Source: Cognatundibacterium rivi (GTDB taxonomy: Bacteria > Pseudomonadota > Gammaproteobacteria > Burkholderiales > Burkholderiaceae_D). Taken from it: DNA of 64,000 nt. The notes beneath the pieces were generated by a model, which did no database searches, had not been told where the DNA came from, and saw only the letters and a program-made list of their open reading frames with translations. The position numbers and the translations under genes are program-made. Of this stretch, positions 1-8,738 are shown piece by piece (position 1 is the first letter of the stretch; each line of letters opens with the position of its first letter). The stretch is taken from assembly GCF_018139565.1 (NCBI RefSeq), contig NZ_JAGSPK010000005.1, positions 124,001 to 188,000 of the forward strand, read 5' to 3'.

Positions 1-301
1 TGAGGTGTTGGAGGAGACAGTTCCAATATACTGCAACGCAGCAAAAATATCTACCTCAATGACAAAAAAAGACCAATATTTTTTCATTTGCGAAAATTAA
101 GGACTCTTTAAGACAAACTAGTTGCTTCAAACATACACATTACAAGCAATGCAATGATTGTGTTTGCGACAACAATATTAAAAATGTAAAATGTTTATTG
201 GCGTTTATTTAACGAAATTAACTTGAGTCAACGTCTGATTCTGGTGCTGCCAGATACGTTCAGGCACATCACTTACTTATTTTTATAAAAAAAATTTACA
301 C
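1..301. other. AT-rich leader with no gene recognised
   Basis: No reading frame here looks like a gene. The stretch is AT-rich and leads into the outer-membrane protein gene at 302, so it probably holds that gene's promoter and a long 5' leader. No clear -35/-10 pair and no strong ribosome binding site could be fixed by eye. The first bases may follow a gene that lies outside the window. Confidence 0.4.
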
Positions 302-871
302 ATGATTAAGAAAAATATTATCGCTGCAGCTCTGCTCGCTACTGGTTTCGCTATGAGCGCAAGCGCATCCGCACAGGCTTATGTTGGCGGCACAGTTGGT
401 CAGGCAAGATGGAATGTAGACTGCCAGGGTGCAGCTCAGTGCGATAAAACAGACACAGCATTTAAATTGCTGGGTGGACTGGATCTGTACCCTAACATCG
501 CGGTAGAAGCCAGCTACTTCTCCCTCGGCAAAGCAACTGCAAGCGCGAGCGGCCTCAAAGGTGAATTCAAAGCAAGCGGCGTTGACCTCGTTGGCGTATT
601 CAAAACTACACCAGTCAATGGTTTCGTTGGTTTCGCTAAATTGGGCGTTGGCTACATCAAAGGCGAAGCAACTGTCTCCGTCGGTGGTCTGTCAGGATCA
701 ACTTCCAAAAATTCCGCACAAGCGGTTGCAGGTTTGGGTGTGACATATCAACTCACAAACAATGTCAGCCTGCGCGCTGAATACGAACGTCGCGATGCAA
801 AAGTTGCTGACGTCGACGGCACAAAAGCAACGATCTCTAACTTCTCCGTTGGTGCGCAATACGCATTCTGA
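302..871 (+). CDS. Small outer-membrane beta-barrel protein (OmpA/OmpW-like barrel)
   Basis: A 189-residue predicted outer-membrane porin-like protein. Residues 1-26 form a typical signal peptide (KK near the start, a hydrophobic stretch, cleavage after SAQA). The mature part is made of alternating short amphipathic strands rich in Gly, Ala and Val and ends in Phe, the usual C-terminal signal for BAM-assisted insertion. Two cysteines close together (CQGAAQC, about residues 40-46) could form a loop disulphide. It matches the general 'outer membrane protein beta-barrel' family (about 180-200 residues, eight strands). The substrate is unknown. It is monocistronic, with a strong terminator just downstream. 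The ATG lacks an obvious Shine-Dalgarno, but the signal peptide fixes the start. Confidence 0.8.
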   Translation: MIKKNIIAAALLATGFAMSASASAQAYVGGTVGQARWNVDCQGAAQCDKTDTAFKLLGGLDLYPNIAVEASYFSLGKATASASGLKGEFKASGVDLVGVFKTTPVNGFVGFAKLGVGYIKGEATVSVGGLSGSTSKNSAQAVAGLGVTYQLTNNVSLRAEYERRDAKVADVDGTKATISNFSVGAQYAF

Positions 872-900
872 TGCATTGATTGCCCCGCGCAATCCATCAT

Positions 901-931
901 AAAAAAAGGCATGCTCAGGCATGCCTTTTTT
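901..931 (+). terminator. Intrinsic terminator after the barrel gene
   Basis: A perfect 7-bp stem (GGCATGC, 908-914, with GCATGCC, 919-925) and a 4-nt loop are followed by six T. Seven A precede it, so it could also work on the opposite strand. It lies 37 bases after the stop codon of the outer-membrane protein gene. Confidence 0.85.
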
Positions 932-1118
932 ATTGAACAATACACTCACAATATTGAGTCACCCAGACCGTACTCTGACTCAGCGATGATCTTCGCGAGA
1001 AAATCGCCATCAGCGATCATTCCTTTCACATCACTTGCTGAAATACGGTGCGGTCTCAGGGCGTAGTAAATTTCAGATATGATCGCCGTTCCGAATCATT
1101 ATCTGAAAGTACACAAGC

Positions 1119-1688
1119 ATGTCGAATTCCTTTTTATCCAAAGACCAGCCAGACAGATTAAGTAAAACCAGCCGCGCATTGCATTGGCTGATCGCACTAG
1201 GCATGGTCGCGCTGCTTTGCGTTGGCATCATCATGACGGAAAATGAGCTATGGAATCTCTACGACCTGCATAAATCGATAGGTTTACTGCTGTCGGTGTT
1301 GATTATTTTTCGTGTGATCTGGAGAGCGGTAAATGGCTGGCCGCATCCGGCCGGGCACTATCGTCCGGTTGAAAAATTTTTAGGAAAAATCACGCACTGG
1401 GGTTTAATCATTGGCAGCGTTCTTATACCTGTGTTTGGCATGATGCACTCGGGTTTCAGTGGACATGGCTTTGGAATTTTCGGGCTGGAACTGGTCAAAG
1501 AAAACCCGGATCCACAACGCGTTAACGAGGTGCTCCCTATCTGGGAAGCCGGATATAAATTCGGTCAGGCAGGTCATCAGTACGTCAGTTATCTGCTGAT
1601 ATGCCTTCTGGTTTTACATATCGCTGGCGCGCTGAAACATCACATTGTCGATAAAGATAAAACCTTGCTGCGTATGCTGGGAAAATAA
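1119..1688 (+). CDS. Cytochrome b561 family di-heme membrane protein
   Basis: A 189-residue integral membrane cytochrome b of the CybB/prokaryotic b561 family (normally 170-190 residues, four helices, two b hemes). Hydrophobic segments lie at about residues 22-39, 52-70, 92-110 and 153-172. The expected heme-ligand histidines are visible: H22 (in RALHW), H51 (DLHKSIG), H153 (GHQYV) and H167 (VLHIAGALKHH). The family moves electrons from quinol or superoxide in the inner membrane. The physiological partner cannot be read from the context, since the neighbours are unrelated. The gene is alone and followed by its own terminator. Confidence 0.88.
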   Translation: MSNSFLSKDQPDRLSKTSRALHWLIALGMVALLCVGIIMTENELWNLYDLHKSIGLLLSVLIIFRVIWRAVNGWPHPAGHYRPVEKFLGKITHWGLIIGSVLIPVFGMMHSGFSGHGFGIFGLELVKENPDPQRVNEVLPIWEAGYKFGQAGHQYVSYLLICLLVLHIAGALKHHIVDKDKTLLRMLGK

Positions 1689-1696
1689 ATCTCAAA

Positions 1697-1730
1697 AAAA
1701 AGCCGGTGTATTGCAACACCGGCTTTTTTC
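1697..1730 (+). terminator. Intrinsic terminator after cytochrome b561
   Basis: A 9-bp stem (AGCCGGTGT, 1701-1709, with ACACCGGCT, 1716-1724) with a 6-nt loop, flanked by an A-tract and a T-tract. It sits just after the b561 stop codon. Because of both tracts it could also end transcripts coming from the minus strand. Confidence 0.85.
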
Positions 1731-1798
1731 ACTTCTTTCGCTGCCTGGAATGCCTTTCATTCACTGCATTCATTTTTTACGGAAGGCAGCCCGGCAGC

Positions 1799-4700
1799 TT
1801 ATTCCTCTGCGTGATTATGTGAATAATCATTGGCTTCTACCGGTACGTTCACACCGTTGATACCTTCAAAGAAGAAAGGCTTGCGGGCTTTTTTGCTTGC
1901 GCCGGTTTCATTCATGCTGGCGGTATCATATAAGCGGCCATTGATCATCACCTGAGTGATGCGGTCAGACTGGCGAATGTCTTTCAGCACATCGCCATCA
2001 ATCACCATCAGATCAGCCAGTTTGCCCGGTTCCAGCGAGCCGACATCTTTATCCAGCCCCAGGTAGCGCGCGCCGTTCATCGTCGCACTGCGGATCGCTT
2101 CGATCGGTGTCATGCCGCCACGCACCAGCGTCCACATTTCCCAATGTGCCGCCAGGCCTTCACGCTGACCATGCGCCCCCAGATTCACAGGCACGCCCGC
2201 TTTTTCGAGTGCCACGGCCGTTTCTGCGGTACGGAACACATTGAAATCTTCTTCCGGCGCAGTGACACGGCGCACGCTGCGCGATTGCAATACCGAACGC
2301 GGCACGTATTTAGATAGAAGTGGATGCTTCCAGACATCGGTACGCGCATACCAGTAATGTTCGCCATCCAGACCGCCGTAAGCAACGCCGAGCGTCGGGG
2401 TATAACCGACCTTGGTCTGCGACCACAACTGCTTGACGTCGTCGTAGACTTTTTCTACCGGCAGCGCATGTTCAACGCCGGTATGACCATCGACCACCAT
2501 CGTCATATTGTGCTGGAACAGTGAGCCACCTTCAGGCACCACCATCATGCCGGTCTGCCGTGCGGCTTCCAGTATCTGCTGACGCTGTTCGCGGCGTGGC
2601 TGGTTGTAGCTTTTCACCGAGATCGCACCCGCTGCTTTCAGGCGTTTCAGATGCGTCATCGCGTCATCCAGACTATTCACCACAGCGCTGAAATTACCTT
2701 TTGCGCCGTACAGAATTGTGCCTGTAGAAAAAATACGCGGCGCCACCACTTCTCCGGCTTTTTGTAATTCGCTGTGCGTGAAAATATCATTGGTGTCATT
2801 CGACGGATCATGTATCGTCGTCACACCGAAAGCAAGCGACGCATAATCGATCCAGCTTTGCTGCGGAATAATGCCGCCCTCGCCCATGCCGCCATGCCAA
2901 TGCACATCCACAATGCCCGGCAATATGGTTTTGCCTTTGGCGTCAATCACGGTTGCACCTGCAGGCGTTACCACCTCTGACGTTTTACCTATCTGCACAA
3001 TGCGATTGTCTTTGATGACGATGCGGCCGTCTTCTATCACTTCATCGCCTTTCATGGTCGCAATCTTAGCGCCGGAAATCACAGTCACCCCGGTTGGCTT
3101 ATCGGCCTTTTGTGCAAAGCCTATCTTCATGCCGTTTTCACTGAATTTCGGCAATTCCTTCGGCGCACCGGGCACGAAAGCAAAGGCATCTTTCAGATCG
3201 CGGGTGAACAATTCATCGCCCAGCGCAAAATGAATTTTCTTGCTGTCACCCGACCAGTGCAGATACTGACCTGCATTCACATCCAGTTGTTTGACTGGCA
3301 GCGCATCCATTTTCTGGCCTATCGTGACCGGTTTGCCCGCCAGCGGCAGCGGCGTCACATACGCATGAAAACGCTCACCGAACGCCAGCCATTCGCCATC
3401 CGGCGAAATCGCAAACTCACCGGCAAATTCACTCTTTGCCACCGCCTGCTCCGGCGATTTATCTAAAGGCACACGCACCAGCGATGTTGTCCAGTCGACT
3501 TCGCCGGTATATTTGGTGCGGCTCACATATACCGCGCTGCTATCTTTCGCAAACTGCGGTGCGCTGCCGTCTTCTGTCACAAGTACCGGCGCAGATTTAC
3601 CATCAGTATTGGCGATATACACGCCCGTTTCGACCGCATACCACGGCGTGGTCAGGTAACCGCCTCTGGCTTTGACGAAAACAACTTGCTTACCATCCGG
3701 TGAAAAACGTGCCTGCACATATTTACCCGGTGCTTTCGTGATCACAGTGTCTTTGCCTGAGGCGATATCCAGCACTCTGACCGTACCCAGTTTCTGATCA
3801 TTCCAGGTGGTGTACACCACGCTTTTACCATCGCGGGAAAAGCTGGGGAAATATTCAAAATTCTCGGTTTGTTTCGTCAGGCGACGTGGTGTGCCATTCG
3901 GTAAATCGCGGATATATAAATGACCCAGCGCCGAGTAAATCACTTTGTCACCTGCCGGTGCCACATTTACCCAGCGCAGCTGATGCACATCGAACTGATC
4001 CGGTGCGACCTCATGCGCGAAGCGTAACGCAGGACGAATTTCACGCGTATCTTTGACATGGAAAGCGATCTCATTTGCTTTGCCTGCAAACGGATCAAGG
4101 CGCCATAATTTTCCCTTGGCCCAGACCACAATTTCTTTACTGCCCGGCATCCACGCAAACGCCGGATACACGCCGTGGATCGCCCAGGCTTCCTGCATAT
4201 CGCGTTCCAGTTCAGGCCAGGCGGCAGTTTCAGCGCCGGTCTCCAGATTTTTCAGGAACAAGGTGGATTGATTGCGGACGCGACGCACAAAGGCGAGGTA
4301 TTTTCCATCCGGCGAAGGTACAGGACGCACCGCACCGCCGGGACCGCTGACAATGGCTTTGACTTTACCGTCCTGTAAATCTTTACGGAAAATCTGATAA
4401 ATCTGCCCATTTGAATCTTTGTTATATTCAAACGAAGTGCCACCAGTCGTGTCTTGCGAATAATAGACGTAACGGCCATCCGGCGAGAACGCGGGTTCGC
4501 CCAGATCTTTTTGCCAGTTCGGTTTTTCATTCAGTTGTATCCCAGCGCCGCCGCTGGTGTGATACATCCAGATTTCACCCGAGCCCAGCGAACGCGTGCC
4601 GCTGTAATGCTTACGGGCGGCGATGTAATTGCCATCCGGATGCCAGACCGGATTATTCAACAGGCGGAAATCTTCTTTCGTCACGGCACGCGCGTTGCTG

Positions 4701-5116
4701 CCATCGGCATCCATGACCCAGACATTATCGCCACCACCGGCATCCGACATAAATGCAATGTGTTTGCCATCAGGCGAAAAACGCGGCTGCATTTCCCATG
4801 CGACAGAATGCGTGAGCGCTTTCGCTTCACCACCGGACACAGACAGGCTGTAAATATCGCCGAGCAAATCAAATACCACTTGATTGCCATCAGGGCTGAC
4901 ATCGACACTCATCCAGGTGCCGCTGCGGATATCGATATTCACCGTTTGTTTTTCACCGGGCGGATTATTCACATCCCATTTTTTCTTATCGGCATCCGCT
5001 TTTTTTTCAGCTTTAGCGTCAGCAGCGGCTGGTTTTTCAGCATCGGCTGCAAAAGACACCGCCGGAAAACACATCATGACTGCCAGCGCGCCTGGCAAGA
5101 GTCTGGAAACACGCAT
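1799..5116 (-). CDS. Secreted WD40/TolB-like propeller fused to an amidohydrolase
   Basis: A 1105-residue exported metal-dependent hydrolase. The chosen ATG (5114-5116) has a good ribosome site (AGGGAGA) and opens a signal peptide ending near SFA-AD, residue 24. The frame stays open 177 bases further upstream, but that extension would bury the signal peptide. A charged, low-complexity linker (Ala/Lys/Asp) follows. Residues ~50-690 hold many PD40/WD40-type repeats of the form 'SPDGK.I.F', as in TolB and tricorn proteases. The C-terminal ~400 residues are an amidohydrolase domain: the metal motif DVHWHGG, KSYNQP (possible carbamylated Lys), VEHALP and GAHGQREG. The family hydrolyses amide or C-N bonds, often in peptides or imidazolones; the substrate here is unknown. 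Element A of the dispersed repeat lies about 310 bases upstream. Confidence 0.85.
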   Translation of the reverse strand: MRVSRLLPGALAVMMCFPAVSFAADAEKPAAADAKAEKKADADKKKWDVNNPPGEKQTVNIDIRSGTWMSVDVSPDGNQVVFDLLGDIYSLSVSGGEAKALTHSVAWEMQPRFSPDGKHIAFMSDAGGGDNVWVMDADGSNARAVTKEDFRLLNNPVWHPDGNYIAARKHYSGTRSLGSGEIWMYHTSGGAGIQLNEKPNWQKDLGEPAFSPDGRYVYYSQDTTGGTSFEYNKDSNGQIYQIFRKDLQDGKVKAIVSGPGGAVRPVPSPDGKYLAFVRRVRNQSTLFLKNLETGAETAAWPELERDMQEAWAIHGVYPAFAWMPGSKEIVVWAKGKLWRLDPFAGKANEIAFHVKDTREIRPALRFAHEVAPDQFDVHQLRWVNVAPAGDKVIYSALGHLYIRDLPNGTPRRLTKQTENFEYFPSFSRDGKSVVYTTWNDQKLGTVRVLDIASGKDTVITKAPGKYVQARFSPDGKQVVFVKARGGYLTTPWYAVETGVYIANTDGKSAPVLVTEDGSAPQFAKDSSAVYVSRTKYTGEVDWTTSLVRVPLDKSPEQAVAKSEFAGEFAISPDGEWLAFGERFHAYVTPLPLAGKPVTIGQKMDALPVKQLDVNAGQYLHWSGDSKKIHFALGDELFTRDLKDAFAFVPGAPKELPKFSENGMKIGFAQKADKPTGVTVISGAKIATMKGDEVIEDGRIVIKDNRIVQIGKTSEVVTPAGATVIDAKGKTILPGIVDVHWHGGMGEGGIIPQQSWIDYASLAFGVTTIHDPSNDTNDIFTHSELQKAGEVVAPRIFSTGTILYGAKGNFSAVVNSLDDAMTHLKRLKAAGAISVKSYNQPRREQRQQILEAARQTGMMVVPEGGSLFQHNMTMVVDGHTGVEHALPVEKVYDDVKQLWSQTKVGYTPTLGVAYGGLDGEHYWYARTDVWKHPLLSKYVPRSVLQSRSVRRVTAPEEDFNVFRTAETAVALEKAGVPVNLGAHGQREGLAAHWEMWTLVRGGMTPIEAIRSATMNGARYLGLDKDVGSLEPGKLADLMVIDGDVLKDIRQSDRITQVMINGRLYDTASMNETGASKKARKPFFFEGINGVNVPVEANDYSHNHAEE

Positions 5117-5557
5117 CAATTTTCTCCCTGTTTCTTTTTTGAATAAACGCTCAGCCGCTTGGTTTTTATTGTATCGAACCCGGCTGAGGCGCAGATGATT
5201 ATCAGCGTCTGTCGGACATGGGAAAACAAGAAAATAGTTCCCGCGAAAGACGCTTTTACTTGCGACTTCGCTGACCTCAGGTTGATGCCTCATGACACAT
5301 CGCTCGTGTCTGGCGTAACGCCTGAAAATGACAGCGAAAAACGAAGCCGCAGATTTGGCAGCAGCGAGAGATAAGGTTTAAAAGCAACCGTAAGAAGCGT
5401 CAAAAATGCCAAAAAAGAGCTTAAATATACTCCCCCCAGTATATTTTAAAGCCCTTTATTTATAAGGAGATAAAGGCAAAAATGGCGGATACTCCCTATT
5501 TTTCTTCATTTTTCGGGTATTTTTGGAGGGCAGACGACAGCCGGATAGTCGTTCAAA
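5117..5557. other. Intergenic region upstream of the amidohydrolase
   Basis: 441 bases between two minus-strand genes with no credible coding frame. It must contain the amidohydrolase promoter, which could not be placed by eye. Its right half (5423-5496) is copy A of the dispersed element. The short string GTCAAAAATGCC just before the element (5399-5410) and GGCAAAAATGG inside it (5475-5485) resemble GGCAAAAATG strings near the other two copies. Confidence 0.5.
5423..5496 (+). repeat. Dispersed intergenic element, copy A
   Basis: Begins with a perfect 9-bp inverted repeat around six C: AAATATACT (5423-5431), CCCCCC, AGTATATTT (5438-5446). A conserved interior follows (AGCCC, then ATAAGGAGATAAAGG, with CCTTTAT 5453-5459 pairing ATAAAGG 5470-5476). 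A second half-site ATACTCCC lies at 5489-5496. Copies B (23245-23320, opposite strand) and C (59234-59315) match it over almost the whole length. Read on the minus strand the first site is TACT-G6-AGTA, close to the published RcnR operator (TACT-G6-N-AGTA). Calling it an operator is inference. Confidence 0.7.
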
Positions 5558-6697
5558 TCAGCTCGCGCTTGTAGCCGGCGTGTTTGGCGTGACACCCCAG
5601 TCGCGTAGTATGTCTTCGCTGTGTTGCCCGGGCTGCGCTGGTGGCTGCGGCACATCCGGCACGCTGCGGCTGAAGCGCGGCGCCGGAGCTGGCTGCGTCA
5701 CACCATCGACCTCGATAAAATTCTGCCGCGCCTGATTATGCGGATGCTGCGGCGCTTCCGCCATATCAAGCGCAGGCGCAAAACAGATGTCGCTGCCTTC
5801 CATGATCGCGCACCATTCGGTTCGGGTTTTGCTACGGAAAATCGCCGCTAATTTTTGTTTCAGATCCGGCCAGGCTGGCGTGTGCATTTGCTGCTGAAAT
5901 GCAGGATCGCTGATGCCGGTGTGCTGCAGCAATAACTGATAAAACTGCGGCTCTATCGCACCGACCGAAACGAATTTGCCATCCGCGCAGGCATAGGTAT
6001 CGTAGAAATGCGCGCCGCCATCGAGCATATTGCTGCCACGCTGATCATTCCACGCACCGTAAGCGCGGAAGCCATACAGCATCGCGCCGAGCAAGGCAGA
6101 ACCATCGACCATCGCCGCATCGACAACCTGTCCGCGCCCGGATGTTTTTGCTTCCAGTAAAGCGCACACCACGCCGAACGCCAGCATCATCGCGCCACCG
6201 CCAAAGTCACCGACCAGATTCAGCGGCGGTGCCGGTGGCGTATCGGGGCGGCCCATTGCATGCAGCATCCCGCTCAAGGCGATGTAATTCAGATCGTGCC
6301 CTGCCACTTGCGCTAAGGGACCATCTTGTCCCCAGCCTGTCATGCGGCCAAACACCAGACGCGGATTTTTTTGCAGGCAGACATCCGGCCCGAGACCCAG
6401 CCGCTCCATCACGCCGGGGCGAAATCCTTCGATCAGCGCATCAGCTTTGCCGACCAGCTCCAGCAAAGTGGCGCGGTCTTGCGCCTGTTTCAGATCGAGT
6501 GCCAGCGAACGTCGGCCACGCGCCATCACATCGTATTTTGTGCCCAGCATGGGAAACGGATTGGCTGCACCAGCGACCGGCGGGCGATCTATACGTATCA
6601 CCTCCGCCCCCATGTCGGCAAACATCATCGCCGCAAATGGGCAAGGCCCCAGCCCCACCATTTCTATGATGCGCAAACCACTTAATGGACCACTCAT
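5558..6697 (-). CDS. CaiB/BaiF CoA-transferase family protein, alpha-methylacyl-CoA racemase type
   Basis: A 379-residue family III CoA-transferase-fold protein. The N-terminus LSGLRIIEMVGLGPCPFAA and MFADMGAEVIRIDRP are typical of alpha-methylacyl-CoA racemase (AMACR), which interconverts the (2R) and (2S) forms of branched acyl-CoAs so that they can enter beta-oxidation. AGHDLNYIALSGML carries the catalytic-type His region, and VDAAMVDGSALLGAM and the length (AMACR about 360-390) also agree. The ATG at 6695-6697 has a GGAGG ribosome site; an upstream in-frame start is less likely. No other beta-oxidation gene lies next to it. CoA-transferase activity cannot be excluded from sequence alone. 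Confidence 0.85.
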   Translation of the reverse strand: MSGPLSGLRIIEMVGLGPCPFAAMMFADMGAEVIRIDRPPVAGAANPFPMLGTKYDVMARGRRSLALDLKQAQDRATLLELVGKADALIEGFRPGVMERLGLGPDVCLQKNPRLVFGRMTGWGQDGPLAQVAGHDLNYIALSGMLHAMGRPDTPPAPPLNLVGDFGGGAMMLAFGVVCALLEAKTSGRGQVVDAAMVDGSALLGAMLYGFRAYGAWNDQRGSNMLDGGAHFYDTYACADGKFVSVGAIEPQFYQLLLQHTGISDPAFQQQMHTPAWPDLKQKLAAIFRSKTRTEWCAIMEGSDICFAPALDMAEAPQHPHNQARQNFIEVDGVTQPAPAPRFSRSVPDVPQPPAQPGQHSEDILRDWGVTPNTPATSAS

Positions 6698-6787
6698 ACT
6701 GCCTCCGGAAGCAAAATAGCTTCGTCTGAAATACGTTTCACGCAAACTATGAATAAGAACGGCACATTGATACGAGGCGAAAAAATT

Positions 6788-7891
6788 TCAGTGCTGCTGT
6801 CTGAAATTGCGAATCGCCTCACTATGTTCCCGCAAATCAACCTGATACAGTCCGAAAAAGCCTTGACGAACTCTGACCAAAATCAGATCATCCTCACCTC
6901 TGCTGCACCAGTATGGTCTGGCGCGATTCGTATATTCAATCACTGGCAAATTTTTTTCTTCAGGCACAAGTGCATCGCAAAACATATTTCTGTGATATTG
7001 AGCCTCCAGCATCACGCCGCCAAACATCTGATTGATCCGTATCCCCCCCACGTAACTCGCCACAGAAAACATCATACTGCTCAGCAGAGTCATGACCACG
7101 ATCACACGCGAGGGTATGAGTAAACGCCGACTTGAACTGAACAACCACAGAGCTACAACGACACCAGCTGCGACGCCGGTCAGCGCATGCGGTAAGCAGT
7201 AACGCGCCGAAAAAAAAGCCCAGGATTCCGTCTGCAGTTTGGCGTCAATAAAAATATAGGCCAGCAAAGCCATCATGAGCACCAGCAGCGCCCGTGTCGC
7301 CGGATGTTTTGCTAAGTCAAACATGACGGCATCCAGATTTTTATCCGGAGGAAAACTATCCATCACACCGCGCTCACGAAGCAAATGAATCAGCGCATGT
7401 TCTTTGCCGTCAACAGTCAAAGTTGTATCGAAATTTTGTCGTTGCCAGTCTTTGACACGAATCGCCCACGGCAATTTTTTCTGTCCCATGCGTAGTTGTA
7501 ATATGTCAAAGCGCTCAAGATAAGTCACATTTTCAAGATCACTCCAACACACATTTCTTTGGTAAAAACACAGCCTTGCCAATAAAAATTCTGACGTCTG
7601 CTCCAGGCGGATACCATGACCATCAACGATTAGTCTGGCTGTACGGTATGACCACCGCATCAAGCAATACGCAATTAAAAATAGCCCCCACAAACAAAAC
7701 AGCAGCCAACGTTCAGCATGACGCTGCGAAAACAACATTTTCAACTTTTCGACATCCAGTAAATTCAGATAAAACAACCAGTAAAGGCTGCAAGAGATAC
7801 TGATAAAAAACGCAAAAAACGCCAGCTTTTCTATCGGTATAAGCTGGCGTTTTTTCCGGGTAAAAATTGTGGTTGTCTGCACTTCTTGCAT
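6788..7891 (-). CDS. Uncharacterised five-helix membrane protein
   Basis: A 367-residue protein that I do not recognise. Predicted membrane segments lie at about residues 24-45, 62-78, 200-217, 236-251 and 262-281. Between helices 2 and 3 lies a soluble stretch (about 82-195) beginning LIVDGHGIRLEQ and containing CWSDLENVTY, a pattern reminiscent of small PH-like domains of bacterial membrane proteins; this resemblance is only suggestive. The C-terminal ~85 residues are polar. The ATG at 7889-7891 has a GAAAGG site 8 bases upstream. The first 26 codons include a perfect 15-bp inverted repeat followed by six T, that is, a terminator-like hairpin inside the coding start (separate entry). The gene stands alone between the racemase and the urease cluster, with no evident functional link to either. 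Confidence 0.65.
   Translation of the reverse strand: MQEVQTTTIFTRKKRQLIPIEKLAFFAFFISISCSLYWLFYLNLLDVEKLKMLFSQRHAERWLLFCLWGLFLIAYCLMRWSYRTARLIVDGHGIRLEQTSEFLLARLCFYQRNVCWSDLENVTYLERFDILQLRMGQKKLPWAIRVKDWQRQNFDTTLTVDGKEHALIHLLRERGVMDSFPPDKNLDAVMFDLAKHPATRALLVLMMALLAYIFIDAKLQTESWAFFSARYCLPHALTGVAAGVVVALWLFSSSRRLLIPSRVIVVMTLLSSMMFSVASYVGGIRINQMFGGVMLEAQYHRNMFCDALVPEEKNLPVIEYTNRARPYWCSRGEDDLILVRVRQGFFGLYQVDLREHSEAIRNFRQQH
7814..7855 (-). other. Terminator-like hairpin inside the first codons of the membrane protein gene
   Basis: AAAAAACGCCAGCTT (7814-7828) and AAGCTGGCGTTTTTT (7841-7855) form a perfect 15-bp inverted repeat with a 12-nt loop. In the minus-strand transcript it ends in six U and covers codons 13-26 of the reading frame that starts at 7891. 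This has the form of an intrinsic terminator or attenuator. It is symmetrical, so it would also work for plus-strand transcripts, but no plus-strand gene ends here. Confidence 0.7.
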
Positions 7892-8044
7892 AGAGCCTTT
7901 CCATTTTCAGAGAGGTAGTTTTTCAGCGATCAGTGCGATGATGTCACGAAATTTCCTTAACAACAACATCCTCTGTGTGACTAAAACACAGAAGTGTATT
8001 TCTTTGTAAATCAGGCATATGATTGTTATATTTCCTTACAAATT

Positions 8045-8668
8045 TCAAGTCATCGCTGACACAAAAAACAAGCCGCTCAGCGCAATACCGGCACCGGCGA
8101 TGCGGCTGAGTTTTGTACTGAGTAAGCGGTTTGCGGTGATCGTCGCCAACAAGCCGCTCAGGTGCAGCAAGGCAGTCGCCACTACAAAACCGGCAGCGAA
8201 CGACAAGGCTTTACCATCTGCTGGCATTTCAACTCCATGCGCATAACCATGGGCAACCGCGAATACTGCGATCAGCGCGGTGCTGGCGGCCAGCGGCAAT
8301 TTCACCGCGCCCGCAATCAGCAATCCCAGGATCAGCACAGAAGCCGCAATGCCCGCTTCCACGCCGGGAAGGATGACGCCGCTCATGCCCAGCGCAGCGC
8401 CTGCCGTCATCATCAGTGGAAATGCCAGTGGCAGCAACCAGTATGCCGGGCGCTGATGCTGCGCGGCCCAGATGCCCACCGCCAGCATCGCCAGTAAATG
8501 ATCCGCCCCCATCAACGGATGCAGAAAGCCAGCCAGAAAGCCACTGCCTCCGGCGATGGAATGCATCACGCTGACATGGGCAAACGCTGGCGTTGCTGCG
8601 AACAATGTTGCGCTCAGCAAGCTCAACAATCTCAGTAACAGGCGGGATTGAACGGTGATGGATTTCAT
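8045..8668 (-). CDS. ureJ: HupE/UreJ family membrane protein, urease accessory
   Basis: A 207-residue protein with a signal peptide (cleavage near AFA-HV, about residue 30) and then six hydrophobic segments. The block HPLMGADHLLAMLAVG holds the His and Asp residues characteristic of the HupE/UreJ family, whose members are thought to carry Ni2+ (or Co2+) across the inner membrane for urease or NiFe hydrogenase. The ribosome site GAAGGA lies just before the ATG. It is the last gene of the urease run, 70 bases after ureG, so the role is very likely nickel supply for urease. HupE and UreJ cannot be told apart by sequence, only by context. Confidence 0.88.
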   Translation of the reverse strand: MKSITVQSRLLLRLLSLLSATLFAATPAFAHVSVMHSIAGGSGFLAGFLHPLMGADHLLAMLAVGIWAAQHQRPAYWLLPLAFPLMMTAGAALGMSGVILPGVEAGIAASVLILGLLIAGAVKLPLAASTALIAVFAVAHGYAHGVEMPADGKALSFAAGFVVATALLHLSGLLATITANRLLSTKLSRIAGAGIALSGLFFVSAMT

Positions 8669-8738
8669 GGTTTTTCCTTCAGCTTGGGTGAATACGAATG
8701 GTACGAATTAATAATTTTCAGAAAAAATACTGCAGGAC

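Noticed and set aside
4454-5146. 230-residue plus-strand reading frame
   Set aside because: It lies wholly opposite the amidohydrolase gene and its leader, is His/Arg-rich as expected for an antisense frame, and has no ribosome site or family motif.
5423-5496. Reading the dispersed element as a cis-acting riboswitch
   Set aside because: Copies A and C are oriented opposite to copy B relative to their downstream genes, so a common leader-RNA function for those genes does not fit.
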